DNA of 7,168 bases from Rickettsiales bacterium. GTDB lineage: Bacteria; Pseudomonadota; Alphaproteobacteria; Pelagibacterales; Pelagibacteraceae. Position numbers and translations under genes: made by a program. Location: NCBI GenBank assembly GCA_005801485.1, contig SYDM01000006.1:1-7168 (forward strand), read 5' to 3'. Of this stretch, positions 1 through 6,237 are shown piece after piece (position 1 is the first letter of the stretch; each line of letters opens with the position of its first letter). The notes under the pieces are model-generated. The model was given only the letters and a program-made list of their open reading frames with translations, searched no databases and was not told where the DNA came from.

Positions 1-2
1 AA

Positions 3-824
3 GACTTAACGTTAGGAGATTATTTAGAAAAAAAGAAAGTTTCCGGGTATCTAAAAAATTACCACATTATTCCAATGGTTGCAGCAATTTGGTCCATGCC
101 TTTTGCCAAAGCTCAAGACGTGCCTCTTACACTTTTTGTAAATTTTTTTACCAACCATGGACTTTTCAATTTAAAAAATAGACCACAATGGTTTACAGTC
201 TCAGGTAGAAGCAGAAAATATGTTTCAAAAATTTTACCTTTCATTAGTGGCGACTATTTTAAAAATTACAAAATTAGAAAAATTAGCAGAAGTGAAAATA
301 ATGTTAGAATAGCAGTGGGTTCCAATGAAGATTATATAGACTACGAACACGTAGTTTTAGCTTGTCATGCCAATGAATCTTTAGCTCTATTAGAAGAACC
401 AACAATTGAAGAAAAATCTATTTTAAGTAAATTTCAGTACGTAACTAATACAGTTTTTCTTCATACAGATGACAAGCTAATGCCTAAAAATAAATCTGCT
501 TGGTCGAGTTGGAATTCAATATCAAAACAAGATCTTACAAATACCTGCGTTACCTATTGGTTAAATTTATTGCAAAATCTCAAAACAGATAAAAATTATT
601 TTTTAACTTTAAATCCAATACAAAATATTGAAAATAAAAATATTATAAAAAGAGTTATTTTTAGTCACCCTTATTTTAATTTAGAAAACACAAGATTACA
701 AAAAAATCTTAAAATGTTACAAGGTGTGCATAGAACCTCATTCTGTGGCAGTTATTTTAGTTATGGTTTTCATGAGGATGGATTAAAATCATCTTTAGAT
801 ATGATTAAACAGTTAAAAATATAA
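3..824 (+). CDS. FAD-dependent amine-oxidase-like oxidoreductase (COG2907-type), C-terminal part
   Basis: Partial gene: the frame is open to the left edge, so the N-terminal FAD-binding (Rossmann GxGxxG) region lies outside. 273 residues are visible of a family that is usually 410-450 long. An in-frame ATG at 75 is internal, because family-like sequence (LGDYL...YHIIPM) precedes it. Visible family marks are PMVAAIWS, the SGRSRKYV stretch (near nt 200-230), VVLACHANESLALL, the FLHTD...MPKN...AWSSWN block, and the C-terminal CGSYFSYGFHEDGL motif (nt 744-785), which closes the FAD site. Members of this family sit beside DUF1365 and Cfa genes in many bacteria and are fused to the methyltransferase in plant cyclopropane synthases. 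They probably oxidise, reduce or desaturate the acyl chain or its methylated intermediate. The exact reaction is not settled from sequence. The stop codon abuts the next ATG (TAAATG), so this is one operon. Confidence 0.9.
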   Translation, partial: DLTLGDYLEKKKVSGYLKNYHIIPMVAAIWSMPFAKAQDVPLTLFVNFFTNHGLFNLKNRPQWFTVSGRSRKYVSKILPFISGDYFKNYKIRKISRSENNVRIAVGSNEDYIDYEHVVLACHANESLALLEEPTIEEKSILSKFQYVTNTVFLHTDDKLMPKNKSAWSSWNSISKQDLTNTCVTYWLNLLQNLKTDKNYFLTLNPIQNIENKNIIKRVIFSHPYFNLENTRLQKNLKMLQGVHRTSFCGSYFSYGFHEDGLKSSLDMIKQLKI

Positions 825-1583
825 ATGGAAACTTGCATATACAAAGGAAACGTTTCACACAGAAGATTTAAACCAATCAAACATTATTTTTCATATAGGA
901 CTTTTTCAATTTTGTTTAATTTAGATGAATTAGAAATTTTGCAGAAAAAAATTAGTTTATTTTCATATAATAAATTTAATTTGTTTAGTTTTTACAACAA
1001 AGATCATGGAGATCGGGACGGTGGCAATCTTAAAGATTGGGTTAAAAAAAATCTAAAAAAAAATAACTTATATTTTAATATTTCAAAAATTAAACTTTTA
1101 TGTTTTCCAAGAATATTTGGTTATGTTTTTAATCCTTTAAGTATTTTTTACTGCTATGATGAAAATAATTTAAAAGTAATTTTATATGAAGTTAAAAATA
1201 ATTTTAATGAACAACATACTTATATTTTTCCTGTTGATCAAAACTTTAAGATTGTTAGCCAGCACTGCGATAAAAAATTTTATGTTTCACCCTTTATAGA
1301 AATGGAAACTGATTATAATTTTAGATTAACTGAGCCAAATCATGAGTTAAAAGTTTACATTAAACAAACTGACAAGGTAGATAAAGTGCTGATTGCTTGT
1401 CAAACAGGGAAAAGGCAACAAATGAGCACAAGACAATTGCTCATTAATTTTTTAACTCACCCCATGATGACATTTAAAATTATATTCGCTATACATTTTG
1501 AAGCATTAAGACTTTGGAAAAAAGGTGCTATATACGTAAAAAAAGAAGTAAAAATTAAAAATAATATAACCTTAGAAAAATGA
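825..1583 (+). CDS. DUF1365 family protein of the Cfa operon
   Basis: A 252-residue protein, the normal length for DUF1365. Conserved blocks are YKGNVSHRRFKP at 6-17, YFSYRTFSILFNLDEL at 21-36, DHGDRDGGNLKDW at 60-72, RIFGYVFNPLSIFYCYD at 96-112, KNNFNEQHTY at 124-133, KKFYVSPF at 150-157, and the C-terminal THPMMTFKII...HFEALRLWKKG at 211-234. No signal peptide is seen; the C-terminal helix may associate with membrane. The family has no assigned catalytic activity that I know. Its fixed place between the FAD enzyme and the Cfa-like methyltransferase (also Rv0448c in M. tuberculosis) points to an accessory or catalytic role in acyl-chain modification. The ATG follows the upstream stop with no gap and has no Shine-Dalgarno, so translation is probably coupled. 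Its own stop overlaps the next start as ATGA. Confidence 0.92.
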   Translation: METCIYKGNVSHRRFKPIKHYFSYRTFSILFNLDELEILQKKISLFSYNKFNLFSFYNKDHGDRDGGNLKDWVKKNLKKNNLYFNISKIKLLCFPRIFGYVFNPLSIFYCYDENNLKVILYEVKNNFNEQHTYIFPVDQNFKIVSQHCDKKFYVSPFIEMETDYNFRLTEPNHELKVYIKQTDKVDKVLIACQTGKRQQMSTRQLLINFLTHPMMTFKIIFAIHFEALRLWKKGAIYVKKEVKIKNNITLEK

Positions 1584-2767
1584 ATTTTAGCCTTCAAAAA
1601 TTATCCGAAACTTTTATCTTAAATAAGCTAAAATTAATTAAAAATGGTAGTTTAAATCTTACTAATTACAACCATGAAAAATTTATTTTTGGTGAAATTA
1701 ATAAAGAAGTTAAAGCAGATATTAAAGTCAATGATCCAAAATTTTATTTCAATATTTTAAAAGGAGGAAGTACAGGACTTGCTGAAAGTTATGTGAGAGA
1801 CGATTTTTCTACATCCAATCTAACCTCTTTGATCGAATTAACAGCAAGAAATATTGATCTTACAAACACATTCTTAGGAATTTTGAAAATTAGTTTTTTA
1901 AAAAACTTATTTAAAAATTTATTTTACTCAAACACAAGATTTAAAAGTAAAGAGAATATTTCAAAACATTATGATTTAGGCAATGAATTTTTTTCTATTT
2001 GGTTAGATAAAACATTGACTTATTCAAGTGCTATTTTTAATGCGCCTAATGAAGATTTAGCTAACGCACAGTTAAATAAATACAATAAACTTATTGATCT
2101 TTTAAAACCAAAGTCTGGAGATAAAATTTTAGAGATCGGGTGTGGTTGGGGAGGTTTTGCTGAACACTTATCTAAAAATTATGATGTTAAACTAGATTGT
2201 ATTACCATTTCAAAAAAACAATTAGAATTTGCTAAAAAAAGAATATTTAATGCTGGCTTAAATCATAAAGTAGATATTAAATTTTTAGATTATAGAGATT
2301 TAAAAGGAAAATATGATTCCATAGCATCTATCGAGATGATCGAAGCCGTAGGTGAAAAATATCTTGCTAAATTTTTTTTAACTATTAAAGAAAATTTAAA
2401 GCCTGGTGGTGTCGGAGCTATACAAGCCATTATAATTAAAGATGAATTATTTGAAAGATATAGAAAAAGAGAAGATTTTATTCAAAAATATATATTCCCT
2501 GGTGGATTTTTGCCTTCACTTCATTCAATAAAAAATTATTGTAAACAAACAGGGCTAGAATTAACTAATTATAATTCTTATGGTGCTCATTACTCAAATA
2601 CACTTAAAGAATGGAGAAATAATTTTATTAGATCATGGAACGATATTTCTAAGCAGGGATTTGACCAATCTTTTAAAAAAATATGGGACTTTTATTTTTC
2701 TTATTGTGAGGCTGGCTTTAAATCTAAGAATATAGATTTGATTCAATTCTCTTTATCTAATAAATAA
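1580..2767 (+). CDS. cfa: Cyclopropane-fatty-acyl-phospholipid synthase family SAM methyltransferase
   Basis: This 395-residue protein matches the length and layout of Cfa-type enzymes, which use S-adenosylmethionine to add a methyl(ene) group to cis double bonds of membrane phospholipid acyl chains. An N-terminal lipid-interacting domain (about 1-120) precedes the SAM-dependent methyltransferase domain. Key motifs are HYDLGNEFFSIWLD at 130-143, the SAM loop LEIGCGWGG at 184-192, CITISKKQLEFA at 207-218, LDYRDL at 236-241, EMIEAVGE at 252-259 and the QKYIFPGGFLPS segment at 302-313. By alignment to E. coli Cfa as I remember it, E255 (E239), I284 (I268), Y338 (Y317) and C376 (C354) are kept. 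C139 is replaced by S150 and H266 by Q282, both at the bicarbonate site. The product may therefore be a cyclopropane or a methylated chain. The start overlaps the DUF1365 stop by 4 bp. The gene symbol reflects the family, not a proven product. Confidence 0.93.
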   Translation: MNFSLQKLSETFILNKLKLIKNGSLNLTNYNHEKFIFGEINKEVKADIKVNDPKFYFNILKGGSTGLAESYVRDDFSTSNLTSLIELTARNIDLTNTFLGILKISFLKNLFKNLFYSNTRFKSKENISKHYDLGNEFFSIWLDKTLTYSSAIFNAPNEDLANAQLNKYNKLIDLLKPKSGDKILEIGCGWGGFAEHLSKNYDVKLDCITISKKQLEFAKKRIFNAGLNHKVDIKFLDYRDLKGKYDSIASIEMIEAVGEKYLAKFFLTIKENLKPGGVGAIQAIIIKDELFERYRKREDFIQKYIFPGGFLPSLHSIKNYCKQTGLELTNYNSYGAHYSNTLKEWRNNFIRSWNDISKQGFDQSFKKIWDFYFSYCEAGFKSKNIDLIQFSLSNK

Positions 2768-2773
2768 ATCTCT

Positions 2774-3301
2774 ATGAGAATCATATTTATTTTTTTAATA
2801 ACAATTTTACTAACTAACTGTTCAGGAAACAAAATGAAACCAATAGATTTTAAAGATCAAAAACCTAGATTAATTATTGAAGATTATTTATCAGGGAATG
2901 TTAAAGCCTGGGGTCTTTTACAAGATCGATCAGGCAAAGTAACAAGACAATTTTCAGCCAATCTAAATGGCAAATGGGATGGCAAACAATTAATTTTAGA
3001 TGAAAAATTTAATTGGTCAGATGGTGAAATTCAAACAAGGCAATGGAAAATTATTAAAATTGATGAGCACAATTATGAAGGTACTGCCGGTGATGTTGTT
3101 GGAAAAGCAAAAGGGTACTCTTATGGCCCAGCATTTAAATTCGAATATGTTTTATTAATTCCAGTTAAAGGAAAAGAAATTAAAATTACCTTTGATGATT
3201 GGATTTTTAAACAAAACGAAAAAGTCGCAATTAATAGGGCAACTATGACAAAATTTGGTTTTAAAGTTGCTGAGCTTACTGTTATGTTTGTTAAAGATTA
3301 A
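2774..3301 (+). CDS. DUF3833 family lipoprotein
   Basis: A 175-residue protein with a typical lipoprotein signal: a charged start, a hydrophobic run (residues 3-13) and a lipobox-like L13-T14-N15-C16. Asn at the -1 position is unusual, where Gly/Ala/Ser is normal. The rest is a clear DUF3833 sequence: LIIEDYLSGNVKAWGLLQDR near 34-53, GKVTRQFSANLNGKW, LILDEKFNWSDGE, then YEGTAGDVVGKAKGYSYGPA at 101-120, FDDWIF near 140-145 and NRATMTKFGFKVAELTV at 154-170. Many W/G/D-bearing strands suggest a lipocalin-like beta structure, which is my inference. DUF3833 genes often lie in Cfa/ChrR-type photo-oxidative stress clusters. It probably sits on the periplasmic face of a membrane, near the lipids that the operon modifies. 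It starts 6 bp after the Cfa stop and appears to be the last gene of the operon. Confidence 0.88.
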   Translation: MRIIFIFLITILLTNCSGNKMKPIDFKDQKPRLIIEDYLSGNVKAWGLLQDRSGKVTRQFSANLNGKWDGKQLILDEKFNWSDGEIQTRQWKIIKIDEHNYEGTAGDVVGKAKGYSYGPAFKFEYVLLIPVKGKEIKITFDDWIFKQNEKVAINRATMTKFGFKVAELTVMFVKD

Positions 3302-3310
3302 TCAGATTAA

Positions 3311-3331
3311 TATAAATTTATTTAATTTATA
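3311..3331. repeat. AT-only inverted repeat after the DUF3833 gene
   Basis: A perfect 8-bp inverted repeat, TATAAATT / AATTTATA, is separated by 5 nt and begins 10 bp after the DUF3833 stop. It could be a weak transcript-end hairpin or an operator. It contains no G or C pairs, and a five-T run occurs only 14 nt later (3345-3349), so it is not a canonical intrinsic terminator. In such AT-rich DNA it may also be chance. Confidence 0.3.
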
Positions 3332-3373
3332 GCGAATAATAAAATTTTTCAATTTTAGTTCAATATTGTAATA

Positions 3374-3379
3374 TAGAAT
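3374..3379 (+). promoter_or_regulatory. Candidate -10 element for the 149-residue membrane protein gene
   Basis: TAGAAT matches the TATAAT consensus at five of six positions and ends exactly 6 nt before the ATG at 3386. Transcription would then begin at or next to the start codon, giving a leaderless mRNA. No convincing -35 box is visible at 16-18 bp. The 84-bp gap from DUF3833, by far the largest in this part of the window, makes a new promoter here plausible. Confidence 0.35.
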
Positions 3380-3385
3380 TCAAAA

Positions 3386-3835
3386 ATGTTAGAAAAATTA
3401 AAAAATTGGATGATCGAAAGTGCTAATATCATGTTTGATGACTCTAAATCTGATATTAGATCATTACCGAAATCAGTAAGGCTTCAAATACTAATTGTAT
3501 TATCATTTGTTTGGTCGACTGTCTTTAGCCTGTATGTATTTAGCTTAACAACTTTTATTTGGGGGTGGGCAGGCGTTGTAATGGGTCATGTAGGATTAAT
3601 TATAGCTACTTACATAACTTTTAAAATTTTTCACAAAGCGAAAAAAGAACAAAAAAGTGTTTTCGAAACAGGTAACTATAATCCAGCAAAAATATTTATA
3701 GTTTTTTTTCTAATTTTTTTTATTTTTATTTTTACAAAAGGAATCGATGTTCTAACTAGAACCGGATCTTATCAAATACAATATGATGGACCTGACAAAA
3801 GCACTCTTCAAAGAGTAAAAGATTTTTTAAAATAA
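3386..3835 (+). CDS. Unrecognised three-helix inner-membrane protein
   Basis: I do not recognise a family for this 149-residue protein. It has a charged, probably amphipathic N-terminus (1-32) carrying a PKSVRLQ segment, then three predicted membrane helices at about 34-56, 60-82 and 103-121. The first helix contains FVWSTVFSLYVFSL. The second carries an embedded His (H68) and Gly-rich packing (GWAGVVMGHVG). A basic loop (FHKAKKEQK) lies between helices 2 and 3, and the hydrophilic tail (122-149) ends in a short basic helix. The basic loop suggests that the 2-3 loop is cytoplasmic and the tail periplasmic, though the basic tail end weakens this. The gene has the A+T content of its neighbours. 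It begins 84 bp after DUF3833 and ends 6 bp before the Flavodoxin_2 oxidoreductase, so the two are likely co-transcribed. Confidence 0.8.
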   Translation: MLEKLKNWMIESANIMFDDSKSDIRSLPKSVRLQILIVLSFVWSTVFSLYVFSLTTFIWGWAGVVMGHVGLIIATYITFKIFHKAKKEQKSVFETGNYNPAKIFIVFFLIFFIFIFTKGIDVLTRTGSYQIQYDGPDKSTLQRVKDFLK

Positions 3836-3841
3836 TATTTG

Positions 3842-4420
3842 ATGTCGAAAAATATATTTATTGCTTACGGGCATCATAATTCCAAAAATTCTTTTAACGC
3901 TGCTATTCGCGATACTTTTATTGATGAGGCTAAAAAGTGTGGTTTCAGTATTGATTTAATAAATTTACATGAGGAAAAGCAGCTAAATTTTTTTGACGGT
4001 AGCCCACCCAATGAACAGGTGCTTGATTATAGAAAAAGGTTAGAAAAATGTGATGTAATGTTTTTAGTCTCTCCTTGTTATAATTTAAGAGCGAGCGCTA
4101 TTTTAGAAAATTGGATTGACCTTGTTCTTGCGCCAAAATGGTTTTTTGCTTTTAAAAGAATTTATGGAAACTGGGGTTACCCCGTTGCTGGAGTAATGAA
4201 AAACAAATTAGCTATTATGTCCATGTCTTATGGTGGGAATATTTTCTCTATTCAAACATGGTTTCAAAATATGCCTTTTAGAAGAATAAAAGCTGGAGTT
4301 TTAAAACTCGGTGGCATGAAAATTGAGTACATAAGATTTTATGAAGTTCTACCCGGTATGACAGATAAGAAATTTACAGAAGAAATGGAAAAAGTAAGAA
4401 GATTAGTAAGGAATTTATAA
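3842..4420 (+). CDS. Flavodoxin_2-type NAD(P)H:acceptor oxidoreductase (NQO1/MdaB-like)
   Basis: A 192-residue protein with a flavodoxin-like fold, as in NAD(P)H:quinone oxidoreductases of the PF02525 group. Visible marks are the first strand and FMN/FAD phosphate loop IAYGHHNSKNSFNAAI (7-22) leading into FSIDLINLHE (35-44), the block LVSPCYNLRASAILENWIDLVL (75-96) that is the family's P-x-x-x-x-S-PA-x-LKxWID element in divergent form, and KNKLAIMSMSYGG (120-132). It would be a soluble two-electron reductase of quinones or other electrophiles. The acceptor cannot be told from sequence. I prefer the ATG at 3842 over the in-frame TTG just upstream at 3839, because the family normally begins a few residues before the first strand. 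There is no Shine-Dalgarno; it lies 6 bp after the membrane-protein stop. Its 3' end faces the minus-strand SDR across 7 bp. Confidence 0.85.
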   Translation: MSKNIFIAYGHHNSKNSFNAAIRDTFIDEAKKCGFSIDLINLHEEKQLNFFDGSPPNEQVLDYRKRLEKCDVMFLVSPCYNLRASAILENWIDLVLAPKWFFAFKRIYGNWGYPVAGVMKNKLAIMSMSYGGNIFSIQTWFQNMPFRRIKAGVLKLGGMKIEYIRFYEVLPGMTDKKFTEEMEKVRRLVRNL

Positions 4421-4427
4421 AAAATAT

Positions 4428-5180
4428 TTATCTTTTAACCAGTTTATCTATTAAAAATAAATACAGACGGTAAGGCAATATTCTTAGTAACTTGAAAGCA
4501 ATAGTTAACTCTTTTGGAAAATTGATTTCAAATGCAGTACTCTTAACTAAACCATTATACATTTTATTTGCCGCAAACTCAGGTGACTTTATAAACGGCA
4601 TCGGAAATTCATTTTTATCAGTTAAAGGTGTTTTAATAAAACCTGGGGATACTAAGGAAATTCTTACGTTATATTTTTTAAAATCAAAATAAAGACTTTC
4701 AGTTAAATTAGTTAATGCTGACTTAGAAGGGCCATAGGCACTTGAATTTGGTAGACCTCTGTAAGCAGCAATAGATGAAACAATAGATATATGTCCATCT
4801 TTTTTATTCTTAAAATATTTTTCTACAGCTTTAATACAATTTAAAATACCAAAAAAATTTATATTCATAACTTTTCTAATTTGTTCTTTATTTATTTCTT
4901 TTTCAAGTTTAGGATCATAAGTTCCACTACAAAAAACACATAAATCTAAATCTTTAAATTCTTTTAGGATATTTGAAAATGTCACATCAACACTATCGTC
5001 ATCAGTCACATCTAATGGAAATGAGGAGATATTTTCATGTTGGGCTATTTCTTTAAGTAAACTTTCTCTTCTTGCAGAAATAGCTACCTTCCAATTTTCT
5101 TTGGCAAATTTTTCAGCTAAAGCCCTGCCTATTCCGCTGCTAGCTCCAGTGATCCATATTTTTTTCTGATTTTGAGACAT
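4428..5180 (-). CDS. Short-chain dehydrogenase/reductase (SDR), NADP-preferring
   Basis: A 250-residue classical SDR. Cofactor motif TGASSGIG is at 11-18. SARR at 35-38 places Arg after the second strand, which favours NADP(H). LDVTD at 56-60 binds the adenine ring. The central N-x-N motif is N106/N108. The catalytic triad is S136, Y149 and K153 (SAYGPSK), and SPGFIKTP at 178-185 follows. The C-terminal part (FPKELTIAFKLLRILPYRLYLFL) is hydrophobic and basic, resembling SDRs that, from memory, sit in Cfa/DUF1365 clusters of proteobacteria and may associate with membrane. The substrate is unknown; an acyl-lipid carbonyl or alcohol is a guess from context. It is convergent with the flavoprotein gene (7 bp) and divergent from TspO (21 bp from the TspO ATG). 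The start follows a TATAAC box by 6 nt. Confidence 0.93.
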   Translation of the reverse strand: MSQNQKKIWITGASSGIGRALAEKFAKENWKVAISARRESLLKEIAQHENISSFPLDVTDDDSVDVTFSNILKEFKDLDLCVFCSGTYDPKLEKEINKEQIRKVMNINFFGILNCIKAVEKYFKNKKDGHISIVSSIAAYRGLPNSSAYGPSKSALTNLTESLYFDFKKYNVRISLVSPGFIKTPLTDKNEFPMPFIKSPEFAANKMYNGLVKSTAFEINFPKELTIAFKLLRILPYRLYLFLIDKLVKR

Positions 5181-5186
5181 AAATTA

Positions 5187-5192
5187 GTTATA
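5187..5192 (-). promoter_or_regulatory. Candidate -10 element for the SDR gene
   Basis: On the minus strand TATAAC (five of six consensus positions) ends exactly 6 nt before the SDR ATG, so the transcript would be leaderless or nearly so. A -35 region would fall inside the first codons of TspO, since only 21 bp separate the two start codons. The assignment rests on position and sequence only. Confidence 0.4.
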
Positions 5193-5201
5193 TCTTATTG
5201 T

Positions 5202-5666
5202 ATGACAAAGAATAAATATTTATCACTTGTATTAATATTTTTAATTACTTTTGTTGCCTCCGCTATCGGCGGATTTACTACAGCCTCATTTAAAGAACCC
5301 TGGTATTCAGAAATAATACTACCAAGTTTCAATCCACCAAGCTGGGTTTTTGGACCTGTCTGGACTATGCTTTATATTTTTATGTCAATAGCTATTTGGA
5401 GAATTTGGATAAAGTTCTTTGACCGTAGAATTCTTAATATTTATTTTTATCATCTTTTTTTTAATGCCATGTGGAGTATAATTTTTTTTGGCTTTCACCA
5501 AATTGAATTAGCCTTATTAAATTTAGTAATTATTTTAATATTTATAATTATTTTAATGAGGATTTATTTTTATAAAGATAAATTAAGTTTTTTATTTATG
5601 GCCCCTTACTTTTTATGGTCATCTTTTGCTTTTGTTCTTAATACCGCTATAGCAATATTAAATTGA
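5202..5666 (+). CDS. tspO: TspO/MBR family tryptophan-rich membrane protein
   Basis: A 154-residue, five-helix integral membrane protein of the TspO/peripheral benzodiazepine receptor family, which binds porphyrins and related tetrapyrroles and modulates stress or pigment responses in alphaproteobacteria. Family marks are W34-Y35, LPSFNPPSWVFGPVWTMLY at 40-58, FFNAMWSIIFFGFHQIELAL near 86-105, APYFLWSSFAFVLN at 134-147 and the final Asn. The ATG at 5202 gives the usual family length. The upstream in-frame TTG at 5172 would add ten hydrophilic residues and overlap the SDR start, so I reject it. Divergent from the SDR with only 21 bp between starts, so the promoters must overlap each other or the opposite coding region. 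Its closeness to the Cfa-module genes and MsrA fits a photo-oxidative stress role, which is an inference. Confidence 0.93.
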   Translation: MTKNKYLSLVLIFLITFVASAIGGFTTASFKEPWYSEIILPSFNPPSWVFGPVWTMLYIFMSIAIWRIWIKFFDRRILNIYFYHLFFNAMWSIIFFGFHQIELALLNLVIILIFIIILMRIYFYKDKLSFLFMAPYFLWSSFAFVLNTAIAILN

Positions 5667-5712
5667 GTTTTCTTATTTGCATAATCAATTTAATTTAATT
5701 AAGTTATAAAAT

Positions 5713-6237
5713 ATGATTTCATTATTTCTACGTAGAGTTTACCGATCAATTAAGATTGATCCAGAAGTATATGATGAAGTTCAAAAAGATAAGAATGCTA
5801 CGCTTTCAGCTGCTATTGTAGTTATAATTTCTAGCTCAGCAGCAGGCATTGTAGCTAAGCAGCTAGGTATGGGAAATTTTTTCCTTGCACCTCTATTATC
5901 TTTAGTGAGCTGGTTTTTATGGGCGTATATCATTTATTTTGTCGGTGTTAAATTATTTCCGGACCTGAAAACTAAAACTACGCATGCTGCACTTTTAAGA
6001 TCAATTGGGTTTTCAAGTGCCCCAGGCATTATAAGAGTACTTAGTTTTAATCCTGATTTAATGTACGTAACATTTATTGGTTCTGCTTTTTGGATGCTGG
6101 CTTGTATGGTCGTAGCTGTCAAACAAACTTTAAATTTTAGAAGTTTGTGGAAAGCATTTGGTGTAGTTGTGATAGCATGGCTCATCCAAGCATTTGCGCT
6201 CATAAGTATTTTAGCTATAACAACTAATTTTAAATAG
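5713..6237 (+). CDS. Yip1-family (PF04893-like) integral membrane protein
   Basis: A 174-residue protein of the bacterial Yip1-domain type. After a cytoplasmic N-terminus with IDPEVYDEVQKDKNAT (15-30), hydrophobic helices lie at about 31-49, 57-80, 116-136 and 149-170. The most telling block is LLRSIGFSSAPGIIRVL (94-110), followed by the FWMLACMVVAVKQTLNF helix (126-142), which is characteristic of alphaproteobacterial Yip1-like proteins. The function of bacterial members is not established; eukaryotic Yip1 proteins act in vesicle trafficking and that role should not be carried over. It begins 46 bp after TspO, so it may share its transcript or have its own start. Its last 8 bp overlap, tail to tail, the 3' end of the cysteine-rich gene on the other strand. 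Confidence 0.8.
   Translation: MISLFLRRVYRSIKIDPEVYDEVQKDKNATLSAAIVVIISSSAAGIVAKQLGMGNFFLAPLLSLVSWFLWAYIIYFVGVKLFPDLKTKTTHAALLRSIGFSSAPGIIRVLSFNPDLMYVTFIGSAFWMLACMVVAVKQTLNFRSLWKAFGVVVIAWLIQAFALISILAITTNFK

Noticed and set aside
1760..1796. A strong Shine-Dalgarno-like AAGGAGG inside the Cfa gene followed by an ATG at 1791
   Set aside because: The ATG (1791-1793) is followed at once by TGA, so it cannot start a protein; the purines simply encode Lys-Gly-Gly.
3839..3841. TTG as the start of the Flavodoxin_2 gene
   Set aside because: An ATG follows directly at 3842, so the TTG adds nothing and is less likely to be used.
4421..4427. Possible bidirectional terminator between the convergent flavoprotein and SDR genes
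   Set aside because: Only 7 bp separate the genes and no GC-containing hairpin with a T run is visible on either strand.
4492..4692. A 66-codon open frame on the + strand
   Set aside because: It lies wholly inside the SDR gene on the other strand, which has intact SDR motifs; its translation shows no family-like features.
5172..5201. Upstream TTG start for TspO
   Set aside because: It would add ten unlikely residues, overlap the SDR start codon and exceed the usual family length; the ATG at 5202 fits.
5685..5703. TTTAA-type short tandem pattern before the Yip1 gene
   Set aside because: Too short and too AT-rich to separate from chance; no defined repeat unit or promoter could be supported.
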